NCBI RefSeq assembly: GCF_000725125.1
Contig: NZ_JFCB01000001.1
Coordinates: 186,001-250,000 of the forward strand
DNA length: 64,000 nt
Direction of reading: 5' to 3'
Source of the DNA: Streptomyces toyocaensis
Lineage (GTDB): Bacteria > Actinomycetota > Actinomycetes > Streptomycetales > Streptomycetaceae
The translations under genes and the position numbers were made by a program. The notes beneath the pieces were generated by a model. The model was not told the DNA's origin, did no database searches, and saw nothing but the letters and a program-made list of their open reading frames with translations. Positions 34,245-43,736 of the stretch are shown here, one piece after another (positions within the stretch are counted from its first letter, which is position 1; each line of letters opens with the position of its first letter).

Positions 34245-35870
34245 TCAGCCCTGGAGCTGCCGGTACGCCGGCAGGGTGAGGAAGTCGACGTACTCCTCGT
34301 CGAGGGAGACCTTCAGCAGCAGGTCGTGGGCCTGCTGCCAGTTGCCGGCCGCGAAGGCCTCCTCACCGAGTTCCGCGCGGATGCCGGCCAGTTCCCCGGC
34401 GGCGACCTCGCGGGCCAGCTCGGCGGTGACCTGCTCGCCGTTGTCGAGGACGACCTCCGCGTTGATCCACTGCCAGATCTGGGAGCGGGAGATCTCGGCG
34501 GTGGCCGCGTCCTCCATCAGGTTGAAGATGGCGACCGCGCCGAGCCCGCGCAGCCAGGCCTCGATGTAGCGGATGCCGACCTGCACGGCGTTGACCAGGC
34601 CGGCGTACGTCGGCCTCGCGTCCAGGGAGTCGATGGCGATGAGGTCCGCGGCGTGGACGTCGACGTCCTCGCGGAGGCGGTCCTTCTGGTTCGGCCTGTC
34701 GCCGAGTACCCGGTCGAAGGACTCCATGGCGAGGGGGACCAGGTCGGGGTGGGCGACCCAGGAGCCGTCGAACCCGTCGTTCGCCTCCCGGTCCTTGTCG
34801 GCGCGGACCTTCTCGAAGGCCACCTTGTTGACCTCCGCGTCCCGGCGGGAGGGAATGAACGCCGCCATGCCGCCGATCGCGTGTGCGCCGCGCTTGTGGC
34901 AGGTGCGCACGAGGAGTTCGGTGTACGCGCGCATGAACGGCGCGGTCATGGTCACCGCGTTGCGGTCCGGCAGGACGAACCGGGACCCGCCGTCACGGAA
35001 GTTCTTGACGATGGAGAAGAGGTAGTCCCAGCGGCCGGCGTTCAGACCGGAGGCGTGGTCGCGCAGCTCGTAGAGGATCTCCTCCATCTCGTACGCGGCC
35101 GTGATCGTCTCGATCAGGACGGTGGCGCGCACGGTGCCCCGGGGGACGCCCAGGTAGTCCTGCGCGAAGACGAACACCTCGTTCCACAGCCGGGCCTCCA
35201 GGTGGGACTCCGTCTTGGGGAGGTAGAAGTACGGGCCCTTGCCGAGGTCGATCAGCCGCTCGGCGTTGTGGAAGAAGTACAGGCCGAAGTCGACGAGCGC
35301 GCCGGGCACGGGGGTGCCGTCCGGGGCGGTGAGGTGACGCTCGTCGAGGTGCCAGCCGCGCGGGCGCACGACGACCGTCGCCAGCTCCTCGTCCGGGCGC
35401 AGGGCGTAGGACTTGCCGGTGCCCGGGTCGGTGAAGTCGATGTTCCGCGTGAAGGCGTCGATCAGGTTGAGCTGGCCGGTGACCACGTTCTCCCAGGTGG
35501 GCGCGGACGCGTCCTCGAAGTCCGCGAGCCACACCTTCGCGCCGGAGTTGAGGGCGTTGACGGTCATCTTGCGGTCGGTGGGGCCGGTGATCTCGACACG
35601 GCGGTCGTCGAGCGCCTCGGGGGCCGGGGCCACCTTCCAGGAGTCGTCCGCGCGGACCGCGGCCGTCTCCGGGAGGAAGTCGAGCGTGGAGGTGCGGGCG
35701 ATCTCGGCGCGGCGTTCCGCGCGGCGGGCGAGGAGCTCGTCGCGCCGGGGCGTGAACCGCCGGTGCAGCTCGGCCACGAAGGCGAGCGCCGGCTCGGTGA
35801 GGACCTCCTCCTGCCGGGGCAGGGGCTCGGCGTCGACGACGGCCAGCGGGGACGGCGCTGGTGCGGACAT
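34245..35870 (-). CDS. aceB: Malate synthase A
   Basis: A 541-residue glyoxylate-cycle enzyme that condenses acetyl-CoA with glyoxylate. Motifs include [41 protein letters not shown] and [15 protein letters not shown] [20 protein letters not shown] segments. ATG 35870 follows GAAGGAAG. In Streptomyces this gene sits beside the allantoin genes because glyoxylate is produced from allantoate. A 6-5-6 inverted repeat upstream (35992-36008) matches that before allantoinase, indicating shared control by the IclR-type regulator. Confidence 0.96.
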   Translation of the reverse strand: MSAPAPSPLAVVDAEPLPRQEEVLTEPALAFVAELHRRFTPRRDELLARRAERRAEIARTSTLDFLPETAAVRADDSWKVAPAPEALDDRRVEITGPTDRKMTVNALNSGAKVWLADFEDASAPTWENVVTGQLNLIDAFTRNIDFTDPGTGKSYALRPDEELATVVVRPRGWHLDERHLTAPDGTPVPGALVDFGLYFFHNAERLIDLGKGPYFYLPKTESHLEARLWNEVFVFAQDYLGVPRGTVRATVLIETITAAYEMEEILYELRDHASGLNAGRWDYLFSIVKNFRDGGSRFVLPDRNAVTMTAPFMRAYTELLVRTCHKRGAHAIGGMAAFIPSRRDAEVNKVAFEKVRADKDREANDGFDGSWVAHPDLVPLAMESFDRVLGDRPNQKDRLREDVDVHAADLIAIDSLDARPTYAGLVNAVQVGIRYIEAWLRGLGAVAIFNLMEDAATAEISRSQIWQWINAEVVLDNGEQVTAELAREVAAGELAGIRAELGEEAFAAGNWQQAHDLLLKVSLDEEYVDFLTLPAYRQLQG

Positions 35871-35991
35871 CAGCTGTCACTTCCTTCGCGTGCGTGGCAC
35901 CGGGTGCCGGTCGGCCCGGGTACGGCGGTGGACGCCCGTGCGGACGTCAGCTGCTTCTGATCAGTGGATGCTAGTTTCCTCATGGTGGAAC

Positions 35992-36008
35992 TTCAATGTT
36001 TTGTTGAT
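35992..36008. promoter_or_regulatory. Candidate AllR operator before malate synthase
   Basis: TTCAAT-GTTTT-GTTGAT has the same 6-5-6 geometry as the perfect repeat ahead of allantoinase, with two imperfect bases. It lies 122 bases upstream of the malate synthase start and overlaps the stop codon of the nucleotidyltransferase gene. Confidence 0.5.
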
Positions 36009-36655
36009 GTCGAGATCCGCCGGGTCGAGCCACCAGGGCGCTCGGTGTCACCGGCTCGTTCGAGCCGGGCCAGATCGGCCTCGGTGTCGATGTCGTAGGG
36101 CTCGGCCACGTCGCCGCACTCGACGAGCGCGATCCGGTCCGCGTGCTCCTTCAGGTAGGCGCGTGCCCCCCGGTCGCCGGTCGCGGTCGCGGCGATCCCC
36201 GCCCAGTGCGCGGCGCCGAACAGGACGGGATGGCCGCGCACGCCGTCATAGGCGGCGGACACCAGGGACTCGGGGGAGCCGTACGCGCCGAGCACCCGGG
36301 CGACCGCTTCCGGCCCGATCCCGGGCTGGTCGACCAGGGACACCAGTGCGGCCCGCGCACCCGTGCCGGCCAGGGAGTCGAGACCGGCCCGCAGGGAGGT
36401 GCCCATGCCCCGCTCCCACGCCGGGTTGCCGACGAGTACGCAGTCCGGCAGCGAGGCGCGGGCGCGCACCTCGTCCGCGCGCGCCCCGAGCACCACGTGC
36501 ACGCGGGCGCAGCCGCCGGCGCGCAGGGCCGCCACCGCATGCTCCACGAGCGGCCGTCCCCGGTGGGTGAGCAGCGCCTTGGGGCGTCCGCCGAGCCGCC
36601 GTCCGCCGCCGGCCGCCAGCAGCAGTCCCACGACCTGGTCTTCGTCGTCCGTCAT
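35993..36655 (-). CDS. MobA-like nucleotidyltransferase
   Basis: A 220-residue NTP-transferase with LLLAAGGGRRLGGRPKALL (nucleotide loop, residues 11-29), a central DQPGI and GHPVLF near 145. It resembles MocA/MobA-type molybdopterin cytidylyl- or guanylyltransferases, which mature molybdenum hydroxylases such as xanthine dehydrogenase. That fits a purine-catabolism neighbourhood, though no such hydroxylase is in this window. ATG 36655 follows AGGA. It is upstream of and co-oriented with malate synthase. Confidence 0.85.
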   Translation of the reverse strand: MTDDEDQVVGLLLAAGGGRRLGGRPKALLTHRGRPLVEHAVAALRAGGCARVHVVLGARADEVRARASLPDCVLVGNPAWERGMGTSLRAGLDSLAGTGARAALVSLVDQPGIGPEAVARVLGAYGSPESLVSAAYDGVRGHPVLFGAAHWAGIAATATGDRGARAYLKEHADRIALVECGDVAEPYDIDTEADLARLERAGDTERPGGSTRRISTSTKH

Positions 36656-36856
36656 GAGTCCTGCATACCTCACCGGCCGCGCGTCCGGTGAGGCGCCGGG
36701 CGCGGGTGCCCAGGGGCCGGATGTCACTCTGTGGAACAAGCCGATGACGCAGCGGACTGGCGCGAGGGCCCCGGGGTGGCGTTTACTGGCGCGCACCGAC
36801 CGGCGGGGGCCGGGGCCGGAAGGGGCGGCGCACGACGACGTGTGAGGGGGAGGACT

Positions 36857-37171
36857 GTGTTGCGGAGCGTGGAGCACAGGCACGTGTCCGGCGGTCAGGT
36901 GGACCCACGGGTGACGGAGCTGCGCTCCGCCGTGGCCCGGTTGCGCCGCCGGCTCGCCGCCCACCCGGTGGAGTTCCGGGACCGGGGCGTCGCGGAGGAG
37001 GAGCTCGCCGCGCTGGCCGGCCTGGCCGCCGCCGACACCCCCGACATTCCCCGGCTGCGACGCTCCCTGCTGCTGGTCGCCGGTGCCATCGGCTCGGTCA
37101 GCGCACTGGCGCAGGGCGTGCGCGAACTGCGCGAGGCGGTGGACCAGTTCGGCCGGGCGCCGCGCGATTGA
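36857..37171 (+). CDS. DUF5955-like small protein
   Basis: A 104-residue, mostly helical protein, GTG 36857 behind GAGGGGGAGGA. DPRVTELRSAVARLRRRLAAHP and RLRRSLLLVAGAIGSVSALA-type helices resemble DUF5955 proteins as I remember them. There is no signal peptide and no recognised catalytic motif. The function is unknown. It converges on the IclR-type regulator. Confidence 0.65.
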   Translation: MLRSVEHRHVSGGQVDPRVTELRSAVARLRRRLAAHPVEFRDRGVAEEELAALAGLAAADTPDIPRLRRSLLLVAGAIGSVSALAQGVRELREAVDQFGRAPRD

Positions 37172-37204
37172 CGCGCGCCCGTACGCATGCCCGGCCCCGG
37201 ACCG

Positions 37205-38011
37205 TCAGGCGGTCGGCGCGGTGCCCGGGGTGGTGAGCGCCTCCGACAGTTCCGCCGCGACCTGCTGGAGCACCGGGACGATCCTCTCCGTCGCCGCCTC
37301 CGTGACCCGGCCCGCGGGCCCAGAGATCGAGATCGCCGCCGCCGTCGGGGAGTCCGGCACCGGAACCGCGAGGCAGCGGACGCCGATCTCCTGCTCGTTG
37401 TCGTCGATCGCGTAGCCCTGGCGGCGTACGTCCTCCAGGGCGGCGAGGAAACCCTCCGGGGTGGTGATGGTCCTGTCCGTCGCGGCGGGCATGCCGGTAC
37501 GGCCGAGCAGGGCCCGCACCTCCTCGGGCGGGAAGCCGGACAACAGGGCCTTGCCCACGCCTGTGGAGTGCGGCAGGACGCGCCGCCCGACCTCGGTGAA
37601 CATCCGCATGGAGTGCTTGGACGGCACCTGCGCCACGTACACGATCTCGTCCCCGTCGAGCAGCGCCATGTTCGCCGTCTCGCCGGTCTCCTCCACCAGC
37701 CGGGCCAGATACGGGCGCGCCCAGGTGCCCAGCAGCCGGGAGGCGGACTCGCCGAGCCTGATCAGGCGCGGACCGAGCGCGTATCGGCGGTTGGGCTGCT
37801 GACGGACGTAGCCGCAGGTGACAAGGGTGCGCATCAGGCGGTGGATCGTCGGCAGGGGCAGCCCGCTGCTCGCCGACAACTCGCTCAGGCCGACCTCGCC
37901 CCCCGCGTCCGCCATCCGTTCGAGCAGGTCGAAGGCGCGCTCGAGGGACTGCACGCCGCCACTGGGGGCGGTCCGGGCGGAGTCGGTGGTGCTGGCGCTG
38001 GACGTCGGCAC
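37205..38011 (-). CDS. allR: IclR-family regulator of allantoin catabolism
   Basis: A 268-residue IclR-type repressor with an N-terminal winged helix (about 18-80; SLERAFDLLERMADAG, LPLPTIHRLMRTL) and a C-terminal effector domain with VGKALLSGFPPEEVRALLG. GTG 38011 has GAAAGGAA upstream. It is divergent from allantoinase with a palindromic operator in between. By analogy with characterised Streptomyces AllR, it represses allantoin, glyoxylate and malate synthase genes and responds to a pathway intermediate. Confidence 0.9.
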   Translation of the reverse strand: MPTSSASTTDSARTAPSGGVQSLERAFDLLERMADAGGEVGLSELSASSGLPLPTIHRLMRTLVTCGYVRQQPNRRYALGPRLIRLGESASRLLGTWARPYLARLVEETGETANMALLDGDEIVYVAQVPSKHSMRMFTEVGRRVLPHSTGVGKALLSGFPPEEVRALLGRTGMPAATDRTITTPEGFLAALEDVRRQGYAIDDNEQEIGVRCLAVPVPDSPTAAAISISGPAGRVTEAATERIVPVLQQVAAELSEALTTPGTAPTA

Positions 38012-38203
38012 GGCGCGTTCCTTTCGGGGCTGGCGGGAGGGGCAGCAGCCTACCCGGCAGCCGCTCGACTGCCCGCTGGCGCGGAGCTACGTTCTGCTTG
38101 TCGAAAGTGTCGTTCCGGTTTGTGGAAAGGTCCAGAGCGGGTCATCGGCCCGGCCGCACGGGAAGCATGCCCTTGACGGGCCCGGGAGTGAAGTGAAGAC
38201 TCC

Positions 38204-38220
38204 TTCAACAGAAAGTTGAA
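38204..38220. promoter_or_regulatory. Candidate AllR operator before allantoinase
   Basis: A perfect inverted repeat TTCAAC-AGAAA-GTTGAA lies 28 bases before the allantoinase start. A looser repeat, TTCC-N7-GGAA, lies further upstream in the same divergent region. A matching element precedes malate synthase. Confidence 0.65.
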
Positions 38221-38248
38221 TTCGGGGTGGAAGATCAGGAGGATCCGG

Positions 38249-39589
38249 GTGTCCGACGCCGAACTGGTGCTGCGCTCGACGCGCGTCATCACTCCCGAGG
38301 CGACGCGCGCCGCGTCCGTCGTGGTCACCGACGGCACGATCACGGCCGTACTGCCCCACGACGCACCCGTACCGGCGGGCGCCCGCCTGGAGGACCTGGG
38401 GGACGACGTCCTGCTGCCCGGCCTGGTCGACACCCACGTGCACGTCAACGACCCGGGCCGCACCGAGTGGGAGGGCTTCTGGACCGCCACCCGCGCGGCG
38501 GCGGCCGGCGGCATCACCACCCTGATCGACATGCCGCTCAACTCCCTGCCGCCGACCACCACGGTCGGCCACCTGAGCACCAAGCGGCACGCCGCCGCCG
38601 GCCGGGCCCACGTCGACGTCGGATTCTGGGGCGGCGCCCTGCCGGACAACGCCGAGGACCTGCGCCCGCTGCACGAAGCCGGCGTCTTCGGCTTCAAGGC
38701 GTTCCTGTCACCGTCCGGCGTGGACGAGTTCCCGCATCTGGATCGGGAGCAACTGGCCCGCTCGCTCGCCGGGATCGCCGCCTTCGACGGCCTGCTGATC
38801 GTGCACGCCGAGGACCCGCACCACCTCGCCGCCGCCCCGCAGCACGGCGGTCCCAAGTACGCCGACTTCCTCGCCTCCCGCCCGCGCGACGCCGAGGACA
38901 CCGCCGTCGCCCACCTCGTGGAGCAGGCGAAACGGCTGGGCGCGCGCGTGCACGTGCTCCACCTCTCCTCCGGCGACGCGCTCCCCCTGATCGCCGCGGC
39001 CAAGGCGGACGGCGTACGGGTCACCGTCGAGACCTGCCCCCACTACCTCACCCTCACCGCTGAGGAAGTCCCGGACGGGGCCAGCGAGTTCAAGTGCTGC
39101 CCGCCCATCCGCGAGGCCGCCAACCAGGACCTGCTCTGGCAGGCCCTGGCGGACGGCACCATCGACTGCGTCGTCACCGACCACTCCCCGTCCACCGCCG
39201 ACCTCAAGACGGACGACTTCTCGACCGCCTGGGGCGGCATCTCCGGCCTCCAGCTCAGCCTGCCCGCCGTCTGGACCGAGGCCCGCAGGCGTGGCCACGG
39301 CCTTCAGGACGTGGTCCGCTGGATGTCGGAGCGGACGGCCCGGCTGGCCGGACTCGACGGGCGCAAGGGCGCCATCGCGCCCGGCCGCGACGCCGACTTC
39401 GCCGTCCTCGCCCCCGACGAGACCTTCACCGTCGACCCGGCGGCGCTCCAGCACCGCAACCGCGTGACCGCGTACGCGGGCAGGACCCTGTACGGCGTCG
39501 TCAGGTCCACCTGGCTGCGCGGCCGCCGCATCGCGGCCGACGGCGAGTTCACCGAACCGAAGGGCCTCCTGCTCACCCGTCCCCACTGA
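38249..39589 (+). CDS. allB: Allantoinase
   Basis: A 446-residue cyclic amidohydrolase that opens allantoin to allantoate. Zinc ligands are visible: [11 protein letters not shown] (HxH), the carboxylated lysine in [20 protein letters not shown] and TDHSPS. GTG 38249 is chosen because AGGAGG (38237-38242) lies six bases upstream; the longer reading would start inside the operator. Allantoicase follows 32 bases downstream in the same operon. Confidence 0.96.
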   Translation: MSDAELVLRSTRVITPEATRAASVVVTDGTITAVLPHDAPVPAGARLEDLGDDVLLPGLVDTHVHVNDPGRTEWEGFWTATRAAAAGGITTLIDMPLNSLPPTTTVGHLSTKRHAAAGRAHVDVGFWGGALPDNAEDLRPLHEAGVFGFKAFLSPSGVDEFPHLDREQLARSLAGIAAFDGLLIVHAEDPHHLAAAPQHGGPKYADFLASRPRDAEDTAVAHLVEQAKRLGARVHVLHLSSGDALPLIAAAKADGVRVTVETCPHYLTLTAEEVPDGASEFKCCPPIREAANQDLLWQALADGTIDCVVTDHSPSTADLKTDDFSTAWGGISGLQLSLPAVWTEARRRGHGLQDVVRWMSERTARLAGLDGRKGAIAPGRDADFAVLAPDETFTVDPAALQHRNRVTAYAGRTLYGVVRSTWLRGRRIAADGEFTEPKGLLLTRPH

Positions 39590-39621
39590 CACCGACTCCC
39601 GAGAGGCAGGACCACATCACC

Positions 39622-40719
39622 GTGACGGCGATCGAGAACTTCACCGGCGACGCCCACCCCTACAGCGGCGGTGACCCGTACGCGGACTACCGCACCGCCG
39701 ACTTCCCCTTCAGTCACCTCGCCGACCTCGCCGACCGGCGGCTCGGCGCCGGTGTCATCGCCGCCAACGACGAGTTCTTCGCCCAGCGGGAGAACCTCCT
39801 GCTGCCCGGGCGCGCCGAGTTCGACCCCGGGCACTTCGGGCACAAGGGCAAGATCATGGACGGCTGGGAGACCCGGCGCCGGCGCGGCACCTCAGCCGAG
39901 CACCCCTGGCCGGCGGCCGACGACCACGACTGGGCGCTGATCCGGCTCGGCGCGCCCGGGATCGTCCGCGGCGTCGTCGTGGACACCGCCCACTTCCGTG
40001 GCAACCACCCGCAGGCCGTGACCGTCGAGGGCGCCTCGGTGGCGGGGTCACCGTCCCCGGAGGAACTGCTCTCGGACGAGGTGACGTGGACGACGCTGGT
40101 CCCGCGCACCCCGGTCGGCGGCCACGCGGCCAACGGCTTCGCGGTGTCGGCCGGACAGCGCTTCACCCACCTGCGCCTCAAGCAGCACCCCGACGGCGGC
40201 ATCGCCCGCCTGCGGGTGTACGGCGAGGTCGTCCCGGACCCGGTGTGGCTGGCGGCGCTCGGCACCTTCGACGTCGTCGCCCTGGAGAACGGCGGCCGGG
40301 TCGAGGACGCTTCGGACCTGTTCTACTCGCCGGCCGCCAACACCGTCCGGCCGGGCCGTTCGCACAAGATGGACGACGGCTGGGAGACCCGGCGCCGCCG
40401 CGACGAGGGCCACGACTGGATCCGCTACCGGCTGGTGGCGCAGGCGCGGATCCGGGCCCTGGAGATCGACACGGCGTACCTGAAGGGCAACAGCGCGGGC
40501 TGGGCGTCGGTGTCGGTGCGGGACGGCGACGACGGCGACTGGCAGGAGATCCTGCCCCGCACGCGCCTCCAGCCCGACACCAACCACCGCTTCGTCCTCC
40601 CGGAACCCGCGGTCGGCACCCATGCCCGCGTGGACATCTACCCGGACGGCGGCATCTCCCGCCTCCGCCTCTTCGGCTCACTGACGGACCGGGGAACCGC
40701 CACCCTGCCACGGCCGTGA
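39622..40719 (+). CDS. alc: Allantoicase
   Basis: A 365-residue enzyme that hydrolyses allantoate to ureidoglycolate and urea. It contains the two tandem allantoicase repeats; both carry DGWETRRRR followed by HDW and a DTA(H/Y)(F/L)(R/K)GN segment, showing the internal duplication. GTG 39622 is the only sensible start; its ribosome-binding site (GGCAGGACC) is weak, suggesting coupling to allantoinase translation. A 38-bp palindrome follows. Confidence 0.95.
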   Translation: MTAIENFTGDAHPYSGGDPYADYRTADFPFSHLADLADRRLGAGVIAANDEFFAQRENLLLPGRAEFDPGHFGHKGKIMDGWETRRRRGTSAEHPWPAADDHDWALIRLGAPGIVRGVVVDTAHFRGNHPQAVTVEGASVAGSPSPEELLSDEVTWTTLVPRTPVGGHAANGFAVSAGQRFTHLRLKQHPDGGIARLRVYGEVVPDPVWLAALGTFDVVALENGGRVEDASDLFYSPAANTVRPGRSHKMDDGWETRRRRDEGHDWIRYRLVAQARIRALEIDTAYLKGNSAGWASVSVRDGDDGDWQEILPRTRLQPDTNHRFVLPEPAVGTHARVDIYPDGGISRLRLFGSLTDRGTATLPRP

Positions 40720-40770
40720 CTCAGCCGCCCCGCCGCAACCGCGGGCCGTCGTGCCGCCTGGGGCACCACA

Positions 40771-40808
40771 CGCCGTGCGGCGGCCGGAGCTCCGGCCGCC
40801 GCACGGCG
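40771..40808. terminator. 38-bp perfect palindrome, bidirectional terminator
   Basis: Nineteen-base arms meet without a spacer (centre between 40789 and 40790) between convergent allantoicase and SDR genes. It is almost pure G/C. Confidence 0.82.
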
Positions 40809-40812
40809 GACG

Positions 40813-41577
40813 TCACGCCGCATGCCCCCCGTCCACCGCGAACTCCGCCCCGGTGACGTACCCCGCCCCCGCCAGATGCGCGATCGTCTCCGCGACCTCC
40901 TCCGCCGTCCCGAACCGACCCAGCGCCGTCACCGCCGCCTGACCGGCCGCGAACGGCCCGCCCGCCGGGTTCATGTCCGTGTCGATCGGCCCCGGATGGA
41001 CGATGTTCGCCGTGATCCCGCGCTCGCCCAGCTCCCGCGCCAGCGCCTTGGTCAGCCCCACCAGCGCCGACTTGCTCATCGCGTAGAGCGTTCCCCCGGG
41101 CCCCGGCACGCGCTGCGTCATGCACGTGCCGACGGTGATGATCCGCCCCCCGCGCGGCATGACGGCCACCGCCGCGCGCGAGGCCAGGAACACCCCGCGC
41201 ACATTCACGGCGAGCACCCGGTCGACACCCTCCAGGGACAGCGTCTCCACGGGGCCGAGCACGCCGACCCCCGCGTTGTTCACCAGGACGTCGAGCCTGC
41301 CCAGTTCCCGCGCGGCGGCGGTCACCGCACCGGCCGCGTCCTCGGGGTCACCGGCGTCCGCACGCAGGGCCACCGCGCGGCGCCCCAGCGCCTCCACCCC
41401 CCGTACGACGTCCCCGGCCGCCTCCTTGCCGTTCACATAGGTCACCGCGACCTCCGCGCCCTCCCGCGCGAGCCGCAGTGCCGTCGCCGCGCCGATCCCG
41501 CGGCTGCCGCCGGTGACCAGTGCCGCCTTGCCGATCAGGTTCTGCTCCGTGGTCCTCACGGATGTGTGTGTCGTCAT
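40813..41577 (-). CDS. Short-chain dehydrogenase, FabG-like
   Basis: A 254-residue classical SDR with TGGSRGIG, NNAG, and an intact catalytic Tyr-x3-Lys (LYAMSKSAL). ATG 41577 gives the normal family length; the longer reading upstream is not supported. SDRs of this type are often annotated as 3-oxoacyl-ACP reductase, but the substrate is unknown. It stands alone, convergent with allantoicase. Confidence 0.88.
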   Translation of the reverse strand: MTTHTSVRTTEQNLIGKAALVTGGSRGIGAATALRLAREGAEVAVTYVNGKEAAGDVVRGVEALGRRAVALRADAGDPEDAAGAVTAAARELGRLDVLVNNAGVGVLGPVETLSLEGVDRVLAVNVRGVFLASRAAVAVMPRGGRIITVGTCMTQRVPGPGGTLYAMSKSALVGLTKALARELGERGITANIVHPGPIDTDMNPAGGPFAAGQAAVTALGRFGTAEEVAETIAHLAGAGYVTGAEFAVDGGHAA

Positions 41578-41791
41578 GCGTCCATCCCAGCGCCCCCGCC
41601 GATCGGCTGCTGGCGGCGAACGGACGCCGTCCTCACACGCCGCCGCGCCGCGGGCCCCACCGAGGTCCGCACCGACGACGCCGGACGATGCCGTTCGGCC
41701 CCCGCCGGTGCCGAACGGCCCAAGACGACCGCGGTGCACGGGTGTGATGCTGAGACGTGACAGCCCCGGAACAGATGGATGTGGAGGCATG

Positions 41792-42679
41792 GTGAGCGGT
41801 CTCGTGGTGGTGGGCGTGGACGGTTCGACGTCGGGTCTCGCCGCGGTGGAGGTCGCCGCGCGGGAGGCGGCGTTGCGCGGCGCGGGACTGCGGGTGGTGC
41901 ACGCGTGCCTCTGGCCCGCCCTGCACGTGCCCATGGGGCCGTCGCCGATGGGACCGCCGGAGGGCGGGCTGCGCAACATGGTCGACCGCCTCGTGGCGGA
42001 CGCCGTCGAACGGGCGCGGGCGGCGGCACCCGAGGTCGCCGTCGACCAGGTGGTGGTGACCGGTGAACCCCTGACGGTTCTGGAGGCGCAGTCGCGCGGC
42101 GCCGAGCTGGTGGTGGTCGGGTCCCGGGGCATGGGCGGGTTCGTCGGGCTCCTGGTGGGTTCGACGGCGGTGCACCTGGCGGCGCACGGCCGCTGCCCCG
42201 TCCTGGTGGTGCGCGAGGAGCCGCAGGCGGACGGCCCGGTCGTGCTGGGCGTGGACGGCTCGGCCGCCGGGGAGAGGGCCGTCGGGTTCGCGTTCGCCGA
42301 GGCCGCCCTGCGCAAGGCGCCCCTGGTGGCGCTGCACACCTGGACCACCTGGAACGCGCCCCTGCCCGCGCCGGAGGGCGAGGCGGCGCCGTACGCGAAC
42401 CCGCCCGGCGCGCTGGCCGGGGAGGAGGAGCGGCTGCTCGCCGAGGCGATCGCCGGCCACCAGGACCGCTACCCGGACGTGGTCGTCGAGCACCGGACGG
42501 TGCACGGCGGCGCCCGCGAGGCGCTGATCGAGGCGAGCCGGTCCGCGCAGCTCGTCGTGGTCGGAGCGCGCGGGCGCGGCGGTTTCACCGGACTGCTGCT
42601 GGGGTCCGTCAGCCAGGCCCTCCTGCACCACGCGCACTGCCCGGTCGCGGTGGTGCGGGGAGCCGGCGAGCGGGACTGA
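41792..42679 (+). CDS. Tandem universal stress protein
   Basis: A 295-residue protein with two USP domains. Each has an ATP-binding loop of the G-x2-G-x9-G(S/T) kind: GSRGMGGF...GST near 103-119 and GARGRGGF...GSV near 255-271. GTG 41792 is favoured over ATG 41789 since GGAGG (41783-41787) is too close to the ATG. In actinobacteria such proteins respond to hypoxia and dormancy. A hairpin follows the stop. Confidence 0.9.
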   Translation: MSGLVVVGVDGSTSGLAAVEVAAREAALRGAGLRVVHACLWPALHVPMGPSPMGPPEGGLRNMVDRLVADAVERARAAAPEVAVDQVVVTGEPLTVLEAQSRGAELVVVGSRGMGGFVGLLVGSTAVHLAAHGRCPVLVVREEPQADGPVVLGVDGSAAGERAVGFAFAEAALRKAPLVALHTWTTWNAPLPAPEGEAAPYANPPGALAGEEERLLAEAIAGHQDRYPDVVVEHRTVHGGAREALIEASRSAQLVVVGARGRGGFTGLLLGSVSQALLHHAHCPVAVVRGAGERD

Positions 42680-42697
42680 GGGCCCCCGCACGGGACG

Positions 42698-42724
42698 GGA
42701 AGGCCGGCGGTCAGCCGGCCTTCC
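42698..42724. terminator. Terminator hairpin after the stress protein gene
   Basis: An 11-bp perfect stem (42698-42708 with 42714-42724) and a 5-nt loop. The loop contains the stop codon of the small minus-strand gene that starts at 42911. Confidence 0.7.
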
Positions 42725-42911
42725 GGCTCTCCGCGGCGGCGAACGGGGCGCCGCCCGGCACCGGCGGGGCGATGCCCGCGTGGATCTCGTGGCCCTCGAG
42801 GAACGCGAACCCGTGGACGGGTCCCCGGTCCCAGCCGGCGAACTCGCTCGCCGGACCCGCGAGCGCCCGCACCACGGCGAGGAACCCCAGCACCTCCAGC
42901 GTCTGCTTCAT
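42711..42911 (-). CDS. Small membrane-type protein, possibly degenerate
   Basis: A 66-residue reading frame, MKQTLEVLGFLAVV at the start and FLEGHE in the middle. It resembles a small conserved Streptomyces protein whose second half is normally hydrophobic; here that half is proline-rich, so the copy may be decayed. A GGGAG sequence lies about nine bases ahead of ATG 42911. The function is unknown. Confidence 0.4.
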   Translation of the reverse strand: MKQTLEVLGFLAVVRALAGPASEFAGWDRGPVHGFAFLEGHEIHAGIAPPVPGGAPFAAAESRKAG

Positions 42912-43008
42912 GCCACCGACTCCCGCCCCGCGAGCCGCCCGCCCACGTCGCGGTGAGGCCGTCGACGCCGACGACCGGCCGCAGCGGCGCGGCGGGGGCC
43001 GCTCGGCC

Positions 43009-43162
43009 TCCGAGCTCGTCGTCGGCCGCACCCCGGTCGTCGAGGCGCTGCGCGAGGGCGTGCCCGCCTCCCCGCGGGTTCGTCCTCCGGGAAACCCGCC
43101 CCGCCGGGATCCTCGCCGCGGCGCGCCGGGTCACGGCCGGTGGCCCGGTGCTGTCGCCGGCG
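43009..43162 (+). pseudogene. Frameshifted relic of a NarL-type response regulator
   Basis: In one frame the bases from 43009 read VVEALREGVPAS, and from 43073, shifted by one base, GFVLRETRPAGILAAARRV followed by GPVLSPA. Together they match the end of a NarL-family receiver domain (helix alpha-4 to alpha-5). No receiver start and no LuxR DNA-binding domain remain. The rest of the gap between 42912 and 43295 shows nothing recognisable. Confidence 0.45.
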
Positions 43163-43295
43163 GGATCCTGGCCGGGCTCGGTCTCACCTACCGTGTGCAT
43201 CGCCCCGCACGCCCACGACGCCGGTCTGCTGGAGGAGACCGACAGGCACTGAACCCCGTCACCCGCCCGCCCGTCCTTCCGAGGAGCCCCGGCCC

Positions 43296-43724
43296 ATGGA
43301 ACCGTCCCCCGTACTCGACCTCGCCACCGCCCGGCGGACCCTGGACAGCCAGCCCTTCAGCAGGCTCCTCGGCGCCCGGCTGACCTCCTTCGGGGGCGGC
43401 GGGGCGACGCTGGAGCTCGACATCCGCGAGGAACTCCACCAGCAGAACGGCTTCCTGCACGGCGGCGTCCTCGCCTACGCGGCCGACAACGCCCTCACCT
43501 TCGCCGCCGGTGCCGTCCTCGGCCCGTATGTGCTCACCGGCGGCTTCTCCGTCCAGTACGTGCGCCCGGCCACCGGCCGCACCCTGCGCGCCCGCGCCGA
43601 GGTCGTGCACGCCGGCAGGCGCCAGGCCGTCGTCCGCTGCGATCTGCTCACCCTCGCCGAGGACGGCGCGGAAACGCTGTGCGCGGTCGCCCAGGGCACC
43701 GTCCTGCCGGTCCAGGCGCCCTGA
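43296..43724 (+). CDS. PaaI-family thioesterase
   Basis: A 142-residue hot-dog-fold protein with the PaaI signature QQNGFLHGGVLAYAADNALTF, where the HGG segment and Asp are active-site elements. ATG 43296 follows GAGGAG. Such enzymes hydrolyse aryl- or acyl-CoA thioesters. There is no gene context that fixes the substrate. Confidence 0.88.
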   Translation: MEPSPVLDLATARRTLDSQPFSRLLGARLTSFGGGGATLELDIREELHQQNGFLHGGVLAYAADNALTFAAGAVLGPYVLTGGFSVQYVRPATGRTLRARAEVVHAGRRQAVVRCDLLTLAEDGAETLCAVAQGTVLPVQAP

Positions 43725-43736
43725 CCGTCGCCCGGG

